Made by a program: the position numbers and the translations under genes. 48,477 bases of DNA from Clostridia bacterium (GTDB taxonomy: Bacteria > Bacillota > Clostridia > Peptostreptococcales > Acidaminobacteraceae): positions 1 through 48,477 of the forward strand of contig JAFGVN010000115.1 in assembly GCA_016937975.1 (NCBI GenBank), given 5' to 3'. The notes beneath the pieces are model-generated. The model saw only the letters and a list, made by a program, of their open reading frames with translations. It was not told where the DNA came from and searched no databases. Below, piece by piece: positions 35,822-45,299 of the stretch; the stretch's first letter is position 1; every line of letters starts with the position of its first letter.

Positions 35822-37165
35822 TTACATAAATGGCAAGCCCATGCCGCCACCTTTTTTCAATTTCTTTTGGAAAGCTCCTGTATTAAACTGCTTCATCATC
35901 TTCTTTGTTTGAGCATGTTGCTTCAACAATTTGTTTACATGATTAACGGTTGTACCACTACCAGCAGCTATACGCTTTCTTCGATTTGCATTGATGATTT
36001 CAGGTCTTCTTCTTTCTTCAGGAGTCATGGATTGAATAATTGCTTCTAACTTTACAAACTCTTTTTCATCTACATCAACACCTTTAAGAGCCTTTGAATT
36101 CATACCAGGGATCATCTTCAAGAGATCACCAATTGGCCCCATTTTTTTCATTTGCTGCAATTGATCCATAAAATCTTCTAAATCGAACTCATTTTTACGC
36201 ATCTTTGCTTCAAGCTTCTTCATTTTTTCTTCATCGACATTCTGTTGAGCTTTCTCAATTAGAGAAAGAACATCGCCCATGCCTAAAATTCTAGAAGCCA
36301 TTCTATCAGGATGGAATTCTTCAATATCCGTAAGTTTTTCACCAACACCAACAAATTTAATTGGTTTACCCGTAACAGCTCTAACCGATAATGCAGCACC
36401 ACCTCTAGAATCACCATCAAGCTTTGTTAAAATAACACCTGTCACATCTAGTTTTTCATTAAATGTTTCAGCGACATTGACAGCATCTTGACCTGTCATC
36501 GCATCGATAACAAGTAATATTTCATGAGGTTTAATGATTTCTTTTACATCTTGTAATTCTTCCATTAAAGCTTCATCTATGTGCAAACGACCCGCAGTAT
36601 CCACTATGACCACATCATAACCTTTGATTGTCGCTTCATGCATTGCTGCTTTCGCGATTTTCCTTGGATCTTCCTGTCCCATTGAGAATACCGGTACATC
36701 TACTTGGCCACCTACAACTTCCAACTGCTTAATCGCTGCAGGTCTGTAAATATCACAGGCAACCAAAAGTGGTCTTTTATTCTTTTCTTTTATAAATTTC
36801 GCCAATTTACCAGCCATGGTAGTCTTACCAGCACCTTGCAAACCACTTAGCATGATTACAGTTGGTGGTTGAGAAGATAATTCTAATCTCACAACTTTTT
36901 CGCCCATTAAATTGGTTAATTCTTCATTTACAATCTTAACTACCATTTGACCTGGCGTTAAGCTTTTCATTACTTCTTCACCTACAGCTCTTTCAGAAAC
37001 TGTCTTAATGAATTTCTTAACAATCATGAAGTTAACATCTGCCTCTAATAAAGCCAACTTAATTTCACGCATTGCTTCTTTAATATCTTTTTCGTTCAGT
37101 TTACCTTTGCCTTTTAAGAATTTAAAGGTACCCTGAAGTTTCTCTGCTAAACTTTCAAAAGCCAT
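35822..37165 (-). CDS. ffh: Signal recognition particle protein Ffh
   Basis: SRP GTPase that binds 4.5S/6S RNA and signal sequences. The 447-residue protein has an N domain, a G domain (GLQGAGKTT, DIYRPAAIKQL, DTAGRLH, TKLDGD, GVGEK) and a methionine-rich M domain from about residue 300 ending in GGGMGLPFM. It is 8 nt after ylxM. Confidence 0.98.
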   Translation of the reverse strand: MAFESLAEKLQGTFKFLKGKGKLNEKDIKEAMREIKLALLEADVNFMIVKKFIKTVSERAVGEEVMKSLTPGQMVVKIVNEELTNLMGEKVVRLELSSQPPTVIMLSGLQGAGKTTMAGKLAKFIKEKNKRPLLVACDIYRPAAIKQLEVVGGQVDVPVFSMGQEDPRKIAKAAMHEATIKGYDVVIVDTAGRLHIDEALMEELQDVKEIIKPHEILLVIDAMTGQDAVNVAETFNEKLDVTGVILTKLDGDSRGGAALSVRAVTGKPIKFVGVGEKLTDIEEFHPDRMASRILGMGDVLSLIEKAQQNVDEEKMKKLEAKMRKNEFDLEDFMDQLQQMKKMGPIGDLLKMIPGMNSKALKGVDVDEKEFVKLEAIIQSMTPEERRRPEIINANRRKRIAAGSGTTVNHVNKLLKQHAQTKKMMKQFNTGAFQKKLKKGGGMGLPFM

Positions 37166-37173
37166 TTTAACCT

Positions 37174-37548
37174 CTATTCTTCAATACTATGGATATCCCT
37201 AATCACATCTTCAGTCACTTGATTTACCATTGCTTTTAAATCCTTTAAGCTCTCTGAAGTTTTGATAACATGTGAAAGGTCATTCATTTTTTGACTGATA
37301 TCATTGAAAAGCATTTTATTGCTGTTGAATTTTGCCATCAGTCCTAACTTGAGTTCATAGCTTTCAAGTGTTTTCGTTGCACGTTTCACATTGTCAAATA
37401 CACCTTGCCTACTGATATTTAAGTCTTCTGCAATTTCTCCCAAAGACAAATCTTCAAGACAATATAGCTCTAAAACATCCTTTTGTTTTTCTGTTAATAA
37501 TTCACCATAAAAGGCAAATAAATCAGCAACATGCATTTTTTCAATCAT
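37174..37548 (-). CDS. ylxM: YlxM-type helix-turn-helix protein
   Basis: A 124-residue protein of the UPF0122/YlxM family with a sigma-70 region 4-like HTH: LTEKQKDVLELYCLEDLSLGEIAEDLNISRQGVFDNVKRA (about residues 17-56). It is always beside ffh in Firmicutes and in some species modulates SRP. It is the first gene after a perfect consensus promoter. The stop is 8 nt before ffh. Confidence 0.95.
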   Translation of the reverse strand: MIEKMHVADLFAFYGELLTEKQKDVLELYCLEDLSLGEIAEDLNISRQGVFDNVKRATKTLESYELKLGLMAKFNSNKMLFNDISQKMNDLSHVIKTSESLKDLKAMVNQVTEDVIRDIHSIEE

Positions 37549-37561
37549 CTTGGCTCCTACG

Positions 37562-37583
37562 TGTAAAGGTTTTTTACTTTACA
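37562..37583 (-). other. Stem-loop in the ylxM mRNA leader
   Basis: TGTAAAG and CTTTACA flank an 8-nt A-rich loop just after the expected transcription start. It could stabilise the 5' end of the SRP mRNA. Confidence 0.4.
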
Positions 37584-37588
37584 GAAAG

Positions 37589-37617
37589 ATTATACGTAAG
37601 TATGCCTTGAATGTCAA
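37589..37617 (-). promoter_or_regulatory. Perfect consensus promoter of ylxM-ffh-rpsP-khpA
   Basis: TTGACA (37612-37617), 17-nt spacer, TATAAT (37589-37594) on the minus strand: both hexamers are exact. Confidence 0.92.
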
Positions 37618-37698
37618 CACCTTTTCACTTAAAAAACTTTTTTTTCTAGTTTTTTCAACAGGTTTGTTAGAATAATCTGTCAACTTCCATTTTATCAT

Positions 37699-37750
37699 AA
37701 TATTAATATTTTCCTTTGTATTATAAGTTTGTTATTGAAATATTAATATT
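37699..37750. repeat. Pair of identical palindromes, AATATTAATATT
   Basis: The 12-bp palindrome AATATTAATATT occurs at 37699-37710 and 37739-37750, 40 bp centre to centre, in the gap between the ftsY terminator and the ylxM promoter. Confidence 0.5.
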
Positions 37751-37760
37751 TTACCCGTAG

Positions 37761-37785
37761 AAAAAGCTTAGATTGCTCTAAGCTT
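37761..37785 (-). terminator. Terminator after ftsY
   Basis: AAGCTTAGA-GCAA-TCTAAGCTT followed by TTTC on the minus strand, 4 nt past the ftsY stop codon. Confidence 0.85.
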
Positions 37786-37789
37786 AAAA

Positions 37790-39001
37790 TTACTCACCTA
37801 ACAAGGCTTCAGCAAAAGCCCTTGGATCAAATTTCTGTAAATCATCTATTCCCTCACCAACACCAATTAATTTAACTGGTATACCAAGTTCATGATTCAC
37901 AGCCAGTACTACTCCACCTTTAGCAGTGCCATCTAATTTTGTTAAAACAATCCCTGAAATAGGTGTCACTTCTTTAAATAATTTTGCTTGTTGAATTGCA
38001 TTTTGTCCAGTGGTACCATCTAGTACCAAAAGAACTTCCTTCTCCGCTGCACTATATTCTCGTTCTACAACTTTAAATATTTTTTCAAGTTCTTTCATTA
38101 AGTTCTTTTTATTGTGTAACCGACCAGCTGTATCAATAATTAAAACTTCTGTTTGTCTTGATTTTGCTGCATGAACAGCATCATAAACAACTGCTGCAGG
38201 ATCTGAACCTTCTGATTGAGCAATGACTTCTACATTATTGCGTGTTCCCCATACTTTTAATTGATCAATGGCAGCAGCTCTAAAAGTATCAGCTGCCCCT
38301 AAAAGTACAGACTTACCTTCTTGCTTTAATAAATTCGTAATTTTACCAATAGATGTTGTTTTACCAGCACCATTTACACCAATTACAAAAACTATTGAAG
38401 GTGGGTTTTCTACACGTAAATGAGGTTCTTCATGAGTCATCATTTCCACTAGTACATCTTTTAAAACTGGTTTTACATCTTTTGAATCCGTGATTTTTCT
38501 TTCTGTTAAAGCATCTCTCAATTTTTCAATGATATCCATTGTTGTTGACATGCCCACATCGGCCATAATCAAGATTTCTTCAATTTCTTCAAGTAATTCA
38601 TCATCAATTTTGCCATAGTTGTTAATTAGGTTATCTATTTTATCTGTAAAATTCTTTTGTGTTTTTAGTAACCCTTCCTTTAATCTAGCAAAGTAAGATT
38701 TCTTAGGCTTTTCAGCTGGCATTTCAACCGATGATTCATGCAATTCTACAGGTTCATCGACTTTTACTTCAACAATTTCTTCAATAATTTCTTCAGCAAA
38801 TTCTTCAATGACTTCTTCATTATGTTCAAGCAGCTCTTCTTCAATAACTTCATCTGTGATTAAGTCATCTTCATTTACTTCAAATGCTGATTCAAGTTCT
38901 TGGTTCTGTTCTGAAAATTCTTCTAATGATTCCTCCAAATTCAGATCATCATTGATTTCCTCATCATTTTGTTTCTTCTTGCCAAATAGTTTTTTAAACA
39001 T
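37790..39001 (-). CDS. ftsY: Signal recognition particle receptor FtsY
   Basis: Membrane-associated SRP receptor GTPase. The 403-residue protein has a strongly acidic N-terminal A domain (about 10-95, many Glu and Asp) and an NG domain with GVNGAGKTT, DTFRAAAIDQL, DTAGRLHNK, LTKLDGTAKGG and GVGEGIDDL. It follows smc by 10 nt, the rnc-smc-ftsY order usual in Firmicutes. Confidence 0.98.
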   Translation of the reverse strand: MFKKLFGKKKQNDEEINDDLNLEESLEEFSEQNQELESAFEVNEDDLITDEVIEEELLEHNEEVIEEFAEEIIEEIVEVKVDEPVELHESSVEMPAEKPKKSYFARLKEGLLKTQKNFTDKIDNLINNYGKIDDELLEEIEEILIMADVGMSTTMDIIEKLRDALTERKITDSKDVKPVLKDVLVEMMTHEEPHLRVENPPSIVFVIGVNGAGKTTSIGKITNLLKQEGKSVLLGAADTFRAAAIDQLKVWGTRNNVEVIAQSEGSDPAAVVYDAVHAAKSRQTEVLIIDTAGRLHNKKNLMKELEKIFKVVEREYSAAEKEVLLVLDGTTGQNAIQQAKLFKEVTPISGIVLTKLDGTAKGGVVLAVNHELGIPVKLIGVGEGIDDLQKFDPRAFAEALLGE

Positions 39002-39011
39002 AGGTCCTCCA

Positions 39012-42000
39012 TTATTCCAATACTGCGTCTTCTAGTTTGACTGAAATCATTTTTGATACACCAAATTCTTGCATTGTTACACCAAATAAATTATCTGCAA
39101 TTTCCATGGTCCCTTTCCTATGGGTAATGATGACAAATTGAGAATTGCGGGTGAAAGCCTTTAAGAAGTCAGCAAAACGATAGACGTTTACATCATCTAA
39201 AGCAGCTTCAATCTCATCCAAAATGCAGAATGGTGCAGGTTTTGTCTTTAAGATTGCAAATAACAAGGCAATTGCTGTAAGAGATTTCTCACCACCTGAT
39301 AACAAGCCAATATTTTGAAGCTTTTTCCCAGGTGGCTGAACATTAATCATAATGTCTGATTCTAAAACATTCTCCATATCTGCAATTTGTAACTCTGCCA
39401 CACCACCTACAAAGAGACTTTCAAAAATCTCTGCAAAATGAACTTTAACTACCTCAAAGGTATCAAGGAACTTTTCTTTCATTTCCTTTTCTAATTCTTT
39501 AATAAGCTTCTTAAGGGTGTTTTTTGCATTAACAAGATCATCATGTTGCTCTTTTAAGAAGAGATATCGTTCCGAGACTTCTTCATATTCTTCAATAGCA
39601 TGGATATTAACATCTCCAATGACTTTTAAATCTTTTCTAATTTGCGAGATTTCTTTATTGGCGTTGATCATATCAATGTCTTTTTTCATTAAGATTGCTT
39701 CTTCAGGCGACATTTCATATCTTTCAAATAGGCGAGTAGCTATATCATCCCGATGAACATCATATTTTGCACGCTTAATGTCATAACGATGCAAGGTCTC
39801 CTTTAAACTTTCAATGTATTCAAATCGTTCTTTATTATCATTATTGATATCATGTATTATTTTATGATGTCCTTTTATTTTGCTTTGCATTTGATCAATA
39901 ATCTGATGCTTATTTTCAGACTGTGCTAAAAGTTCATTTTTTTGAGCCTCCAACTGATATAAGTTATCTAATAATATACTCTTCTGAGCTTTTCCTTCAG
40001 TCAACAGTTGTTCAGCTTGTTCAAGCCCTTGTAGCATTTGATTTTGATTCTGAGACAAACGTCTGATTTCACCTTCCAAATGCTTAAAGGTTTCAAGTGT
40101 TGTTGCATGTTTAACTTTTATTTCAGTCAATTGCTCACGAATACTTTGTATTTCACTGGTTACTTCACCTAAATGCTTTTCTTCATTAAGAATAGAAGTC
40201 TCCATATCTTTATTCAATTGTCCAATGACTTTAATAGAGTCTTCTCTCTCGGTGATGGCATCATGAACAGATTGTATATCATTGTCGATAATTATTTGTT
40301 CACTTTTTCTTTTACTTATAATTTGTGAAAGTCGTTTGACCTCTTCTTGAGCACCAGTTAAATCATTTTGCTTCTTAACAATTTCAATTCTTAAATCTTC
40401 ACAGATTTTTGAAGTTTGTTCAAGATCAAATTTGATATTCTTTTGATTATCTCTAAGTTCATGTAAATCTTTTGATCGAGAATCAATTTCATCACCTGTT
40501 GCTAGTACTTGCTCATCCAGCTCAACGATTTTTCTTTTACGACTTAACAAACCAGAACTTTTAGATTTATAAGAACCACCAGTAATCGTACCACCTGGAA
40601 TGAAAATATCGCCTTCCAAAGTAATAACTTTATATTTTAATTGATTTATTTTTAATGCTTCTGTTGCTGTATCGACATTGTCTACTATTACAGTTCTGCC
40701 AACCAAATAATCAAATAAAGTAGCATACTTAGCATCAAAATCAAATAGTTCATTGGTTTTCCCAATATAGCCCTTTAATTTTTTTAAGGCAGCCAAATTA
40801 TCACTTTGATCCCCTTTTGCTTCAATGGAACTCAAAGGAATAAAAGTAACACGACCTGAATTTGTACGCTTTAATTCTGAAATAATAGCTTTTGCATCTT
40901 CTGGTGTTTGAACAACAAGATTTTGAATGGCTTTCCCCATTGCAACTTCAATGGCAACTTCATATTTTTTTGGAATCTCCATCAAAGAAGCAACAACACC
41001 TTCATGACCTTCACTTAGTTTTTTTTCATGATCAATAATACTCAAAGCTTTTTTTACAGAATGATCATAACCCGCATGCTCCTTCTCCATTTGTTTTAGA
41101 AGATTTGCTTCTGTTGTATATTCTGTTAATTTCTTTTTTAAATCATTGAGGACTACATTCTCATCACTAATTTTTTTCTCAAGTTCATTTAGTGCACTCG
41201 TTAACTGATTTTCTTTTGATTTTAAAGATGCTTCAGATTCGTTTAACCGCTCTAACTGATCTTCAAAATCTTTCTCTTTCTGTCTGGACTGATGATTTAA
41301 TACTTCAGTCTCTTCAATTTCCTTGCTCAATTCATTTTTTCGAGCATTATGATTGTCAAGGATCGTGTGATACGAAGCAATTTCACTTTTATATCTTTCA
41401 ATTTCATTGAGCCTTGAAATAATACTTTGACGCAATTGATCCGTCTTTTGTTGTGCATCAAACAAAGCCTTTGATTGGGATTCGAAAATTTGCTGATGGC
41501 TATCTACTGTACTTTGATATAGATTTATTTCTTCTTCTACATCTGATTTTCTATTTTGAAGAATTTGTTGCTCTTCTTTTAAAGCCTTTATATTTTGCTC
41601 ATGGTCATTTAATGATTCTAGTACTCTTTTTTCTTCTAACTCATTGGATTCGATACGCGCTTTTATAACATTCATATCGCCATCTAAATTTGCCATAATG
41701 TTTCGATTTTCATAAAAATCATTTTCCATGGCTTTAAGCTCTTCTTGTAAAGTTTCAATTGCAGCACTACTTTCATCCTTTTGTGCAATCAATCTTTTAA
41801 CAGAAGCCTGATTCTCGTCTAAATCCAATTGTGTTTCTTTGATTTTTTCATCTTCTTTGGCGATTTTATGATCGACAGATTCAATTTCATTAATAAGAAC
41901 ATTTAACTCTAATTCCGATAATCGTTCTGTTAGTTCCAAATGTTGTTTTGCTTTTTCACTTTCAATTCTAAGAGGCTCAACGCGACTGGCAAGTTCTCTA

Positions 42001-42584
42001 TAAATATCTTCAATACGAATAAGATTTTGCTCAGTATTGTCTAGTTTTCTTTCAGTTTCTCTTTTTCTAGTTTTATACTTAACAATACCAGCAGCCTCTT
42101 CGAATAATTGCCTTCTCTCATCTAGGTTGCTTGATAATACACTTTCAATACGACCTTGACCAATAATGGAATAACCATCAGTACCGATCCCCGTATCCAT
42201 GAATAAGTCTCTTACATCTTTTAACCGGCAATTCGTATCATTGATCAGATATTCACTTTCACCTGAACGGTAAACCCTTCTACAGACTTTTACTTCATTG
42301 TAATCTAAAGAAAAAAATCTCTCAGAGTTATCAAATACCAGTGTTACCTCCGCCATGCCCAATTTTTTTCGGTGTTTTGTACCATTGAAAATAACATCTT
42401 CCATTTTACTGCCACGAAGAGTCTTGACTTTTTGCTCACCTAAAACCCATCGAACAGCATCCGTTATATTACTTTTCCCCGAGCCATTGGGTCCGACTAT
42501 ACACGTAACACCATTATCAAAATCTATGTTGGTCTTATCAGCGAAAGACTTAAAGCCTCTCATTTCTAACCGTTTTAAATACAC
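39012..42584 (-). CDS. smc: Chromosome segregation protein SMC
   Basis: Large chromosome-organising ATPase of 1190 residues. Walker A GPNGSGKSN is at about residue 32; two long coiled coils (about 165-500 and 670-1000) flank a hinge near 510-660 containing GRVTFIPLSS; the C-terminal head has LLSGGEKSLTAIALLFAI and the Walker B FCILDEIEAALDD. The start is GTG at 42584 with GAGGTGTAAAG before it. It works with ScpAB, which are outside the window. It is followed by ftsY and preceded by a radical SAM gene and rnc. Confidence 0.98.
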   Translation of the reverse strand: MYLKRLEMRGFKSFADKTNIDFDNGVTCIVGPNGSGKSNITDAVRWVLGEQKVKTLRGSKMEDVIFNGTKHRKKLGMAEVTLVFDNSERFFSLDYNEVKVCRRVYRSGESEYLINDTNCRLKDVRDLFMDTGIGTDGYSIIGQGRIESVLSSNLDERRQLFEEAAGIVKYKTRKRETERKLDNTEQNLIRIEDIYRELASRVEPLRIESEKAKQHLELTERLSELELNVLINEIESVDHKIAKEDEKIKETQLDLDENQASVKRLIAQKDESSAAIETLQEELKAMENDFYENRNIMANLDGDMNVIKARIESNELEEKRVLESLNDHEQNIKALKEEQQILQNRKSDVEEEINLYQSTVDSHQQIFESQSKALFDAQQKTDQLRQSIISRLNEIERYKSEIASYHTILDNHNARKNELSKEIEETEVLNHQSRQKEKDFEDQLERLNESEASLKSKENQLTSALNELEKKISDENVVLNDLKKKLTEYTTEANLLKQMEKEHAGYDHSVKKALSIIDHEKKLSEGHEGVVASLMEIPKKYEVAIEVAMGKAIQNLVVQTPEDAKAIISELKRTNSGRVTFIPLSSIEAKGDQSDNLAALKKLKGYIGKTNELFDFDAKYATLFDYLVGRTVIVDNVDTATEALKINQLKYKVITLEGDIFIPGGTITGGSYKSKSSGLLSRKRKIVELDEQVLATGDEIDSRSKDLHELRDNQKNIKFDLEQTSKICEDLRIEIVKKQNDLTGAQEEVKRLSQIISKRKSEQIIIDNDIQSVHDAITEREDSIKVIGQLNKDMETSILNEEKHLGEVTSEIQSIREQLTEIKVKHATTLETFKHLEGEIRRLSQNQNQMLQGLEQAEQLLTEGKAQKSILLDNLYQLEAQKNELLAQSENKHQIIDQMQSKIKGHHKIIHDINNDNKERFEYIESLKETLHRYDIKRAKYDVHRDDIATRLFERYEMSPEEAILMKKDIDMINANKEISQIRKDLKVIGDVNIHAIEEYEEVSERYLFLKEQHDDLVNAKNTLKKLIKELEKEMKEKFLDTFEVVKVHFAEIFESLFVGGVAELQIADMENVLESDIMINVQPPGKKLQNIGLLSGGEKSLTAIALLFAILKTKPAPFCILDEIEAALDDVNVYRFADFLKAFTRNSQFVIITHRKGTMEIADNLFGVTMQEFGVSKMISVKLEDAVLE

Positions 42585-42613
42585 CTTTACACCTCGTTTA
42601 TATCCTTTGCAAA

Positions 42614-43648
42614 TTACTTTTGCAAACTTAAAATTCTTTTTCCCCCATCTAAATAAAGCTCAATGGTTTTTAATTGTGCTTTACTTTGAATCATTGTAAA
42701 ACTTGTCTGAGGATATTTCTTTTGCAATTCAATTAAATTTGATTTTTTTTGTCCTAAAACATCTGAGTAAAGTTTTGGATGCACATGAATCTCAATATTT
42801 GAATAGTCATTCACTATTTCACTTAAAATCAAGTTCAACCACCTTCTGCTGTTCACCAACTGTCTAAAAGCAGGATGATAGGGTCCAGCCACTACAGCCT
42901 CTGTTGAAAGTAAATCCGTTGATTGAAGACCTAATCGAATAATCTGGATTTGATTTGCTTCAAAAATTCTTGTTAGTTCAACACACCACTCAACTGCTTC
43001 TTCTATGGTTAAAGGTGTATAGATGCCACTTAAATACATCTCTTCCAACTCTGTTTCTTTTAACACAATGGTAGGATAAATCCTAACCTGACTGGGTTTT
43101 AATTTTACAATTTCATTTGCAGTATGAATGGCTCTTTCTAAAGTATCCCCAGGAAGTCCTACCATCATTTGCAAACCAAAATCAAAACCAAATTTCTTAA
43201 TTAATGCAACACTTGTATAGACTGCTTGAAGTGTATGTCCTCTTTTGCTAAGCTCAACAACTTGAGTATCCATGGATTGAACACCTAATTCAATAGTAGA
43301 CACACCATACTTCTTCAACTGCTTTAAAATCTTTTCGTCAATATAATCAGGCCTAGTTGACAGTCGAATGCCATCAATTAAGCCTTTTTCTACATATTCG
43401 TAAGCTAATTGTAAATACTGTTCTTGTTCTTGAAAGGGTATCCCTGTAAAACTACCTCCGAAAAAAGCAATTTCAACTTCTCGATCTGGCGTTTTTTCAA
43501 GTTCATTTAAAATCATTTCAATTTCAAATTTCATTTGAGACAAACTCATGACTTGATTATGTCCTGTAATTTTCTTTTGATTACAAAATACACAATCATG
43601 AGGACAGCCTTCATGAGGAACAAAGATAGGTACATTATAATGCTTCAA
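42614..43648 (-). CDS. Radical SAM protein (Elp3-like), between rnc and smc
   Basis: A radical SAM enzyme of about 344 residues. The cluster motif is CPHDCVFC (C15, C19, C22), followed by AFFGGSFTG, RLSTRPDYID, ELGVQSMD and LQMMVGLPGDT, the pattern of the Elp3/MiaB-type HemN-like barrel without an acetyltransferase domain. This gene sits between rnc and smc in many Clostridia. The start overlaps rnc. I prefer TTG at 43648 (AGGAG 8 nt upstream); GTG at 43657 is too near that site. Function is not established. Confidence 0.85.
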   Translation of the reverse strand: MKHYNVPIFVPHEGCPHDCVFCNQKKITGHNQVMSLSQMKFEIEMILNELEKTPDREVEIAFFGGSFTGIPFQEQEQYLQLAYEYVEKGLIDGIRLSTRPDYIDEKILKQLKKYGVSTIELGVQSMDTQVVELSKRGHTLQAVYTSVALIKKFGFDFGLQMMVGLPGDTLERAIHTANEIVKLKPSQVRIYPTIVLKETELEEMYLSGIYTPLTIEEAVEWCVELTRIFEANQIQIIRLGLQSTDLLSTEAVVAGPYHPAFRQLVNSRRWLNLILSEIVNDYSNIEIHVHPKLYSDVLGQKKSNLIELQKKYPQTSFTMIQSKAQLKTIELYLDGGKRILSLQK

Positions 43649-44333
43649 TTTTACCACTCCTCAAAGCAATTTTAGCAGCTTCTTGTTCAGACTCCTTTTT
43701 ACTACGCCCTTCACCTATACCAATGACCTTTTGATTTAGTTTTACCGCAGTTTTGAAAAGTTTTCTATGATCAGGACCATTTTCTTCTAACAACTCATAT
43801 TTTACTCTATAGTCTTTATGGGTTTGAACGATCTCTTGTAGAGCAGTTTTATAGTCATCTACAATTAGTCCTTTTTCTGCCATCGAAATCTTATCATCCA
43901 TTAGCGCAAATATAATCGGTTCTACAACATCGAAACCACCATCTAAGTAAATGGCAGCAATAAGTGCTTCAAAGGCATCTGCCAAAATAGACTTTCTGGT
44001 TCGACCACCTGTCAAGGCTTCACCTTTTCCAAATAACATGTAAGCACCAAGCTCCAATTCTGCAGCCACTTCTGCCAAGGTACTTTCACAAACAATCTTT
44101 GATCGAATCTTAGTCAACTCACCCTCTTTAGATTCTTTGTTGTTATCAAATACATAGCGACTGATAATAACACCAAGAACCGAATCCCCCAAAAACTCCA
44201 ACCGTTCATTGTATGAAATTTCTTTCTCTCTAATTTCATTTGCATAGGAACTATGCGTTAATGCGACTCGTAATACATCCTCATTTTTGAATCGATATCC
44301 GATTTTCTTTTGTAACTCAAGTAAAGATTTCAT
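43635..44333 (-). CDS. rnc: Ribonuclease III
   Basis: Cleaves double-stranded RNA in rRNA and mRNA processing. The 232-residue protein has an N-terminal RNase III domain with the signature ERLEFLGDSVLGVIIS (about residues 42-57) and catalytic residues in LADAFEALIAAIYLD, then a dsRNA-binding domain (about 155-230). AGGAGG precedes the ATG. It starts the rnc-radical SAM-smc-ftsY operon. The fab/acpP genes that often precede rnc are absent. Confidence 0.97.
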   Translation of the reverse strand: MKSLLELQKKIGYRFKNEDVLRVALTHSSYANEIREKEISYNERLEFLGDSVLGVIISRYVFDNNKESKEGELTKIRSKIVCESTLAEVAAELELGAYMLFGKGEALTGGRTRKSILADAFEALIAAIYLDGGFDVVEPIIFALMDDKISMAEKGLIVDDYKTALQEIVQTHKDYRVKYELLEENGPDHRKLFKTAVKLNQKVIGIGEGRSKKESEQEAAKIALRSGKIEAL

Positions 44334-44349
44334 TCTTCCTCCTTTTCTT

Positions 44350-44407
44350 GAATTACGTAATTAGGTAAACCATAATTCATTATAATCTTCCTAATTAAGT
44401 AATTCTA
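44350..44407 (-). promoter_or_regulatory. rnc promoter overlapped by a 16-bp inverted repeat
   Basis: TATAAT at 44379-44384 with a weak -35 (TAGAAT, 44402-44407) on the minus strand. GAATTACGTAATTAGG (44350-44365) and CCTAATTAAGTAATTC (44390-44405) are complementary at 15 of 16 positions. One arm covers the -35 and the other lies just past the expected start site. Confidence 0.6.
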
Positions 44408-44559
44408 TTTCTGTGAAATATGCAAAATATCACTTATACCATTTTATACTATCTAAGAGCAAAAATAAAGAACAACACGAGATTTATGCCATAACTGTAT
44501 TGTTCCACAACATATAGATTTTTCAGTATTTTAAATAATTGTAAATTTCTGAAATTTAG

Positions 44560-44588
44560 TTGTAACTTTATACATAATCTATTATGAT
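44560..44588 (+). promoter_or_regulatory. Promoter of the sdaAB-sdaAA operon
   Basis: TTGTAA (44560-44565) and TATGAT (44583-44588), 17-nt spacer, followed by AAGGAGG and the sdaAB ATG at 44613. Confidence 0.65.
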
Positions 44589-44612
44589 TATTCCAAGAAA
44601 AAGGAGGATTCT

Positions 44613-45299
44613 ATGACTCAATATTCATTTAGCGATATTCTTGGTCCTATTATGATTGGTCCATCCAGTTCACATACAGCAGGCGCAGCAAAGCTTGCTC
44701 TCATAGCGAAGCACATTAATTCAAAACCTTTTCATAAAATTCTATTTAAACTTCATGGTTCATTTGCAAAAACTTACAAGGGACATGGAACCGATAAAGC
44801 GTTGATAGGTGGTATTCTAGGATTCGAACCTGATGACATTCGTTTAAGAGACGCCTATGACTTTGCGGTTTTTAATCATGTGGAGGTTGGCTTTGAATCC
44901 ATTGATTTAGATGATGCTCATGTTAACAGTGTGCAATTTCACTTTTATAATGATGACGAAACCATTAATATCATCACGGGATCATCCTTAGGGGGTGGTG
45001 CTATAAAAATAAATAACATCAACGATTTTAAAGTTTCTCTAACAGGTGATTATCCAACCATCATTGTGAAACACATTGATAAAAAGGGAGTACTTAGTGC
45101 CTTAACCACGATTCTTTCTAAAAAGGATATTAATATTGCAACAATGGAAGTCAGTAGAACCTCAAAAAACAAAGCTGCATCCATAGTAATTGAATGTGAT
45201 GATAGTATTCCAGAAGAAACAATTCATCAAATTGAAAATTTGGAGCATGTAATCCATGTTAAGATCATCGATATCAATAAAGGAGATACCTATGTATAA
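44613..45299 (+). CDS. sdaAB: L-serine dehydratase, beta subunit
   Basis: Smaller subunit of the iron-sulfur L-serine deaminase that makes pyruvate and ammonia. The 228-residue protein has the SDH beta signature IGPSSSHTAGAAKLA (about residues 16-30), GHGTDKALIGGILGF and GSSLGGGAI, and a C-terminal ACT domain (about 150-225), as in B. subtilis SdaAB. AAGGAGG precedes the ATG. The stop overlaps the start of sdaAA by 8 nt. Confidence 0.96.
   Translation: MTQYSFSDILGPIMIGPSSSHTAGAAKLALIAKHINSKPFHKILFKLHGSFAKTYKGHGTDKALIGGILGFEPDDIRLRDAYDFAVFNHVEVGFESIDLDDAHVNSVQFHFYNDDETINIITGSSLGGGAIKINNINDFKVSLTGDYPTIIVKHIDKKGVLSALTTILSKKDINIATMEVSRTSKNKAASIVIECDDSIPEETIHQIENLEHVIHVKIIDINKGDTYV

Noticed and set aside
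37600-37760. Possible small RNA gene (SRP RNA or tRNA) next to ffh
   Set aside because: No conserved SRP RNA GGAA tetraloop hairpin or tRNA arms; only AT-rich palindromes.
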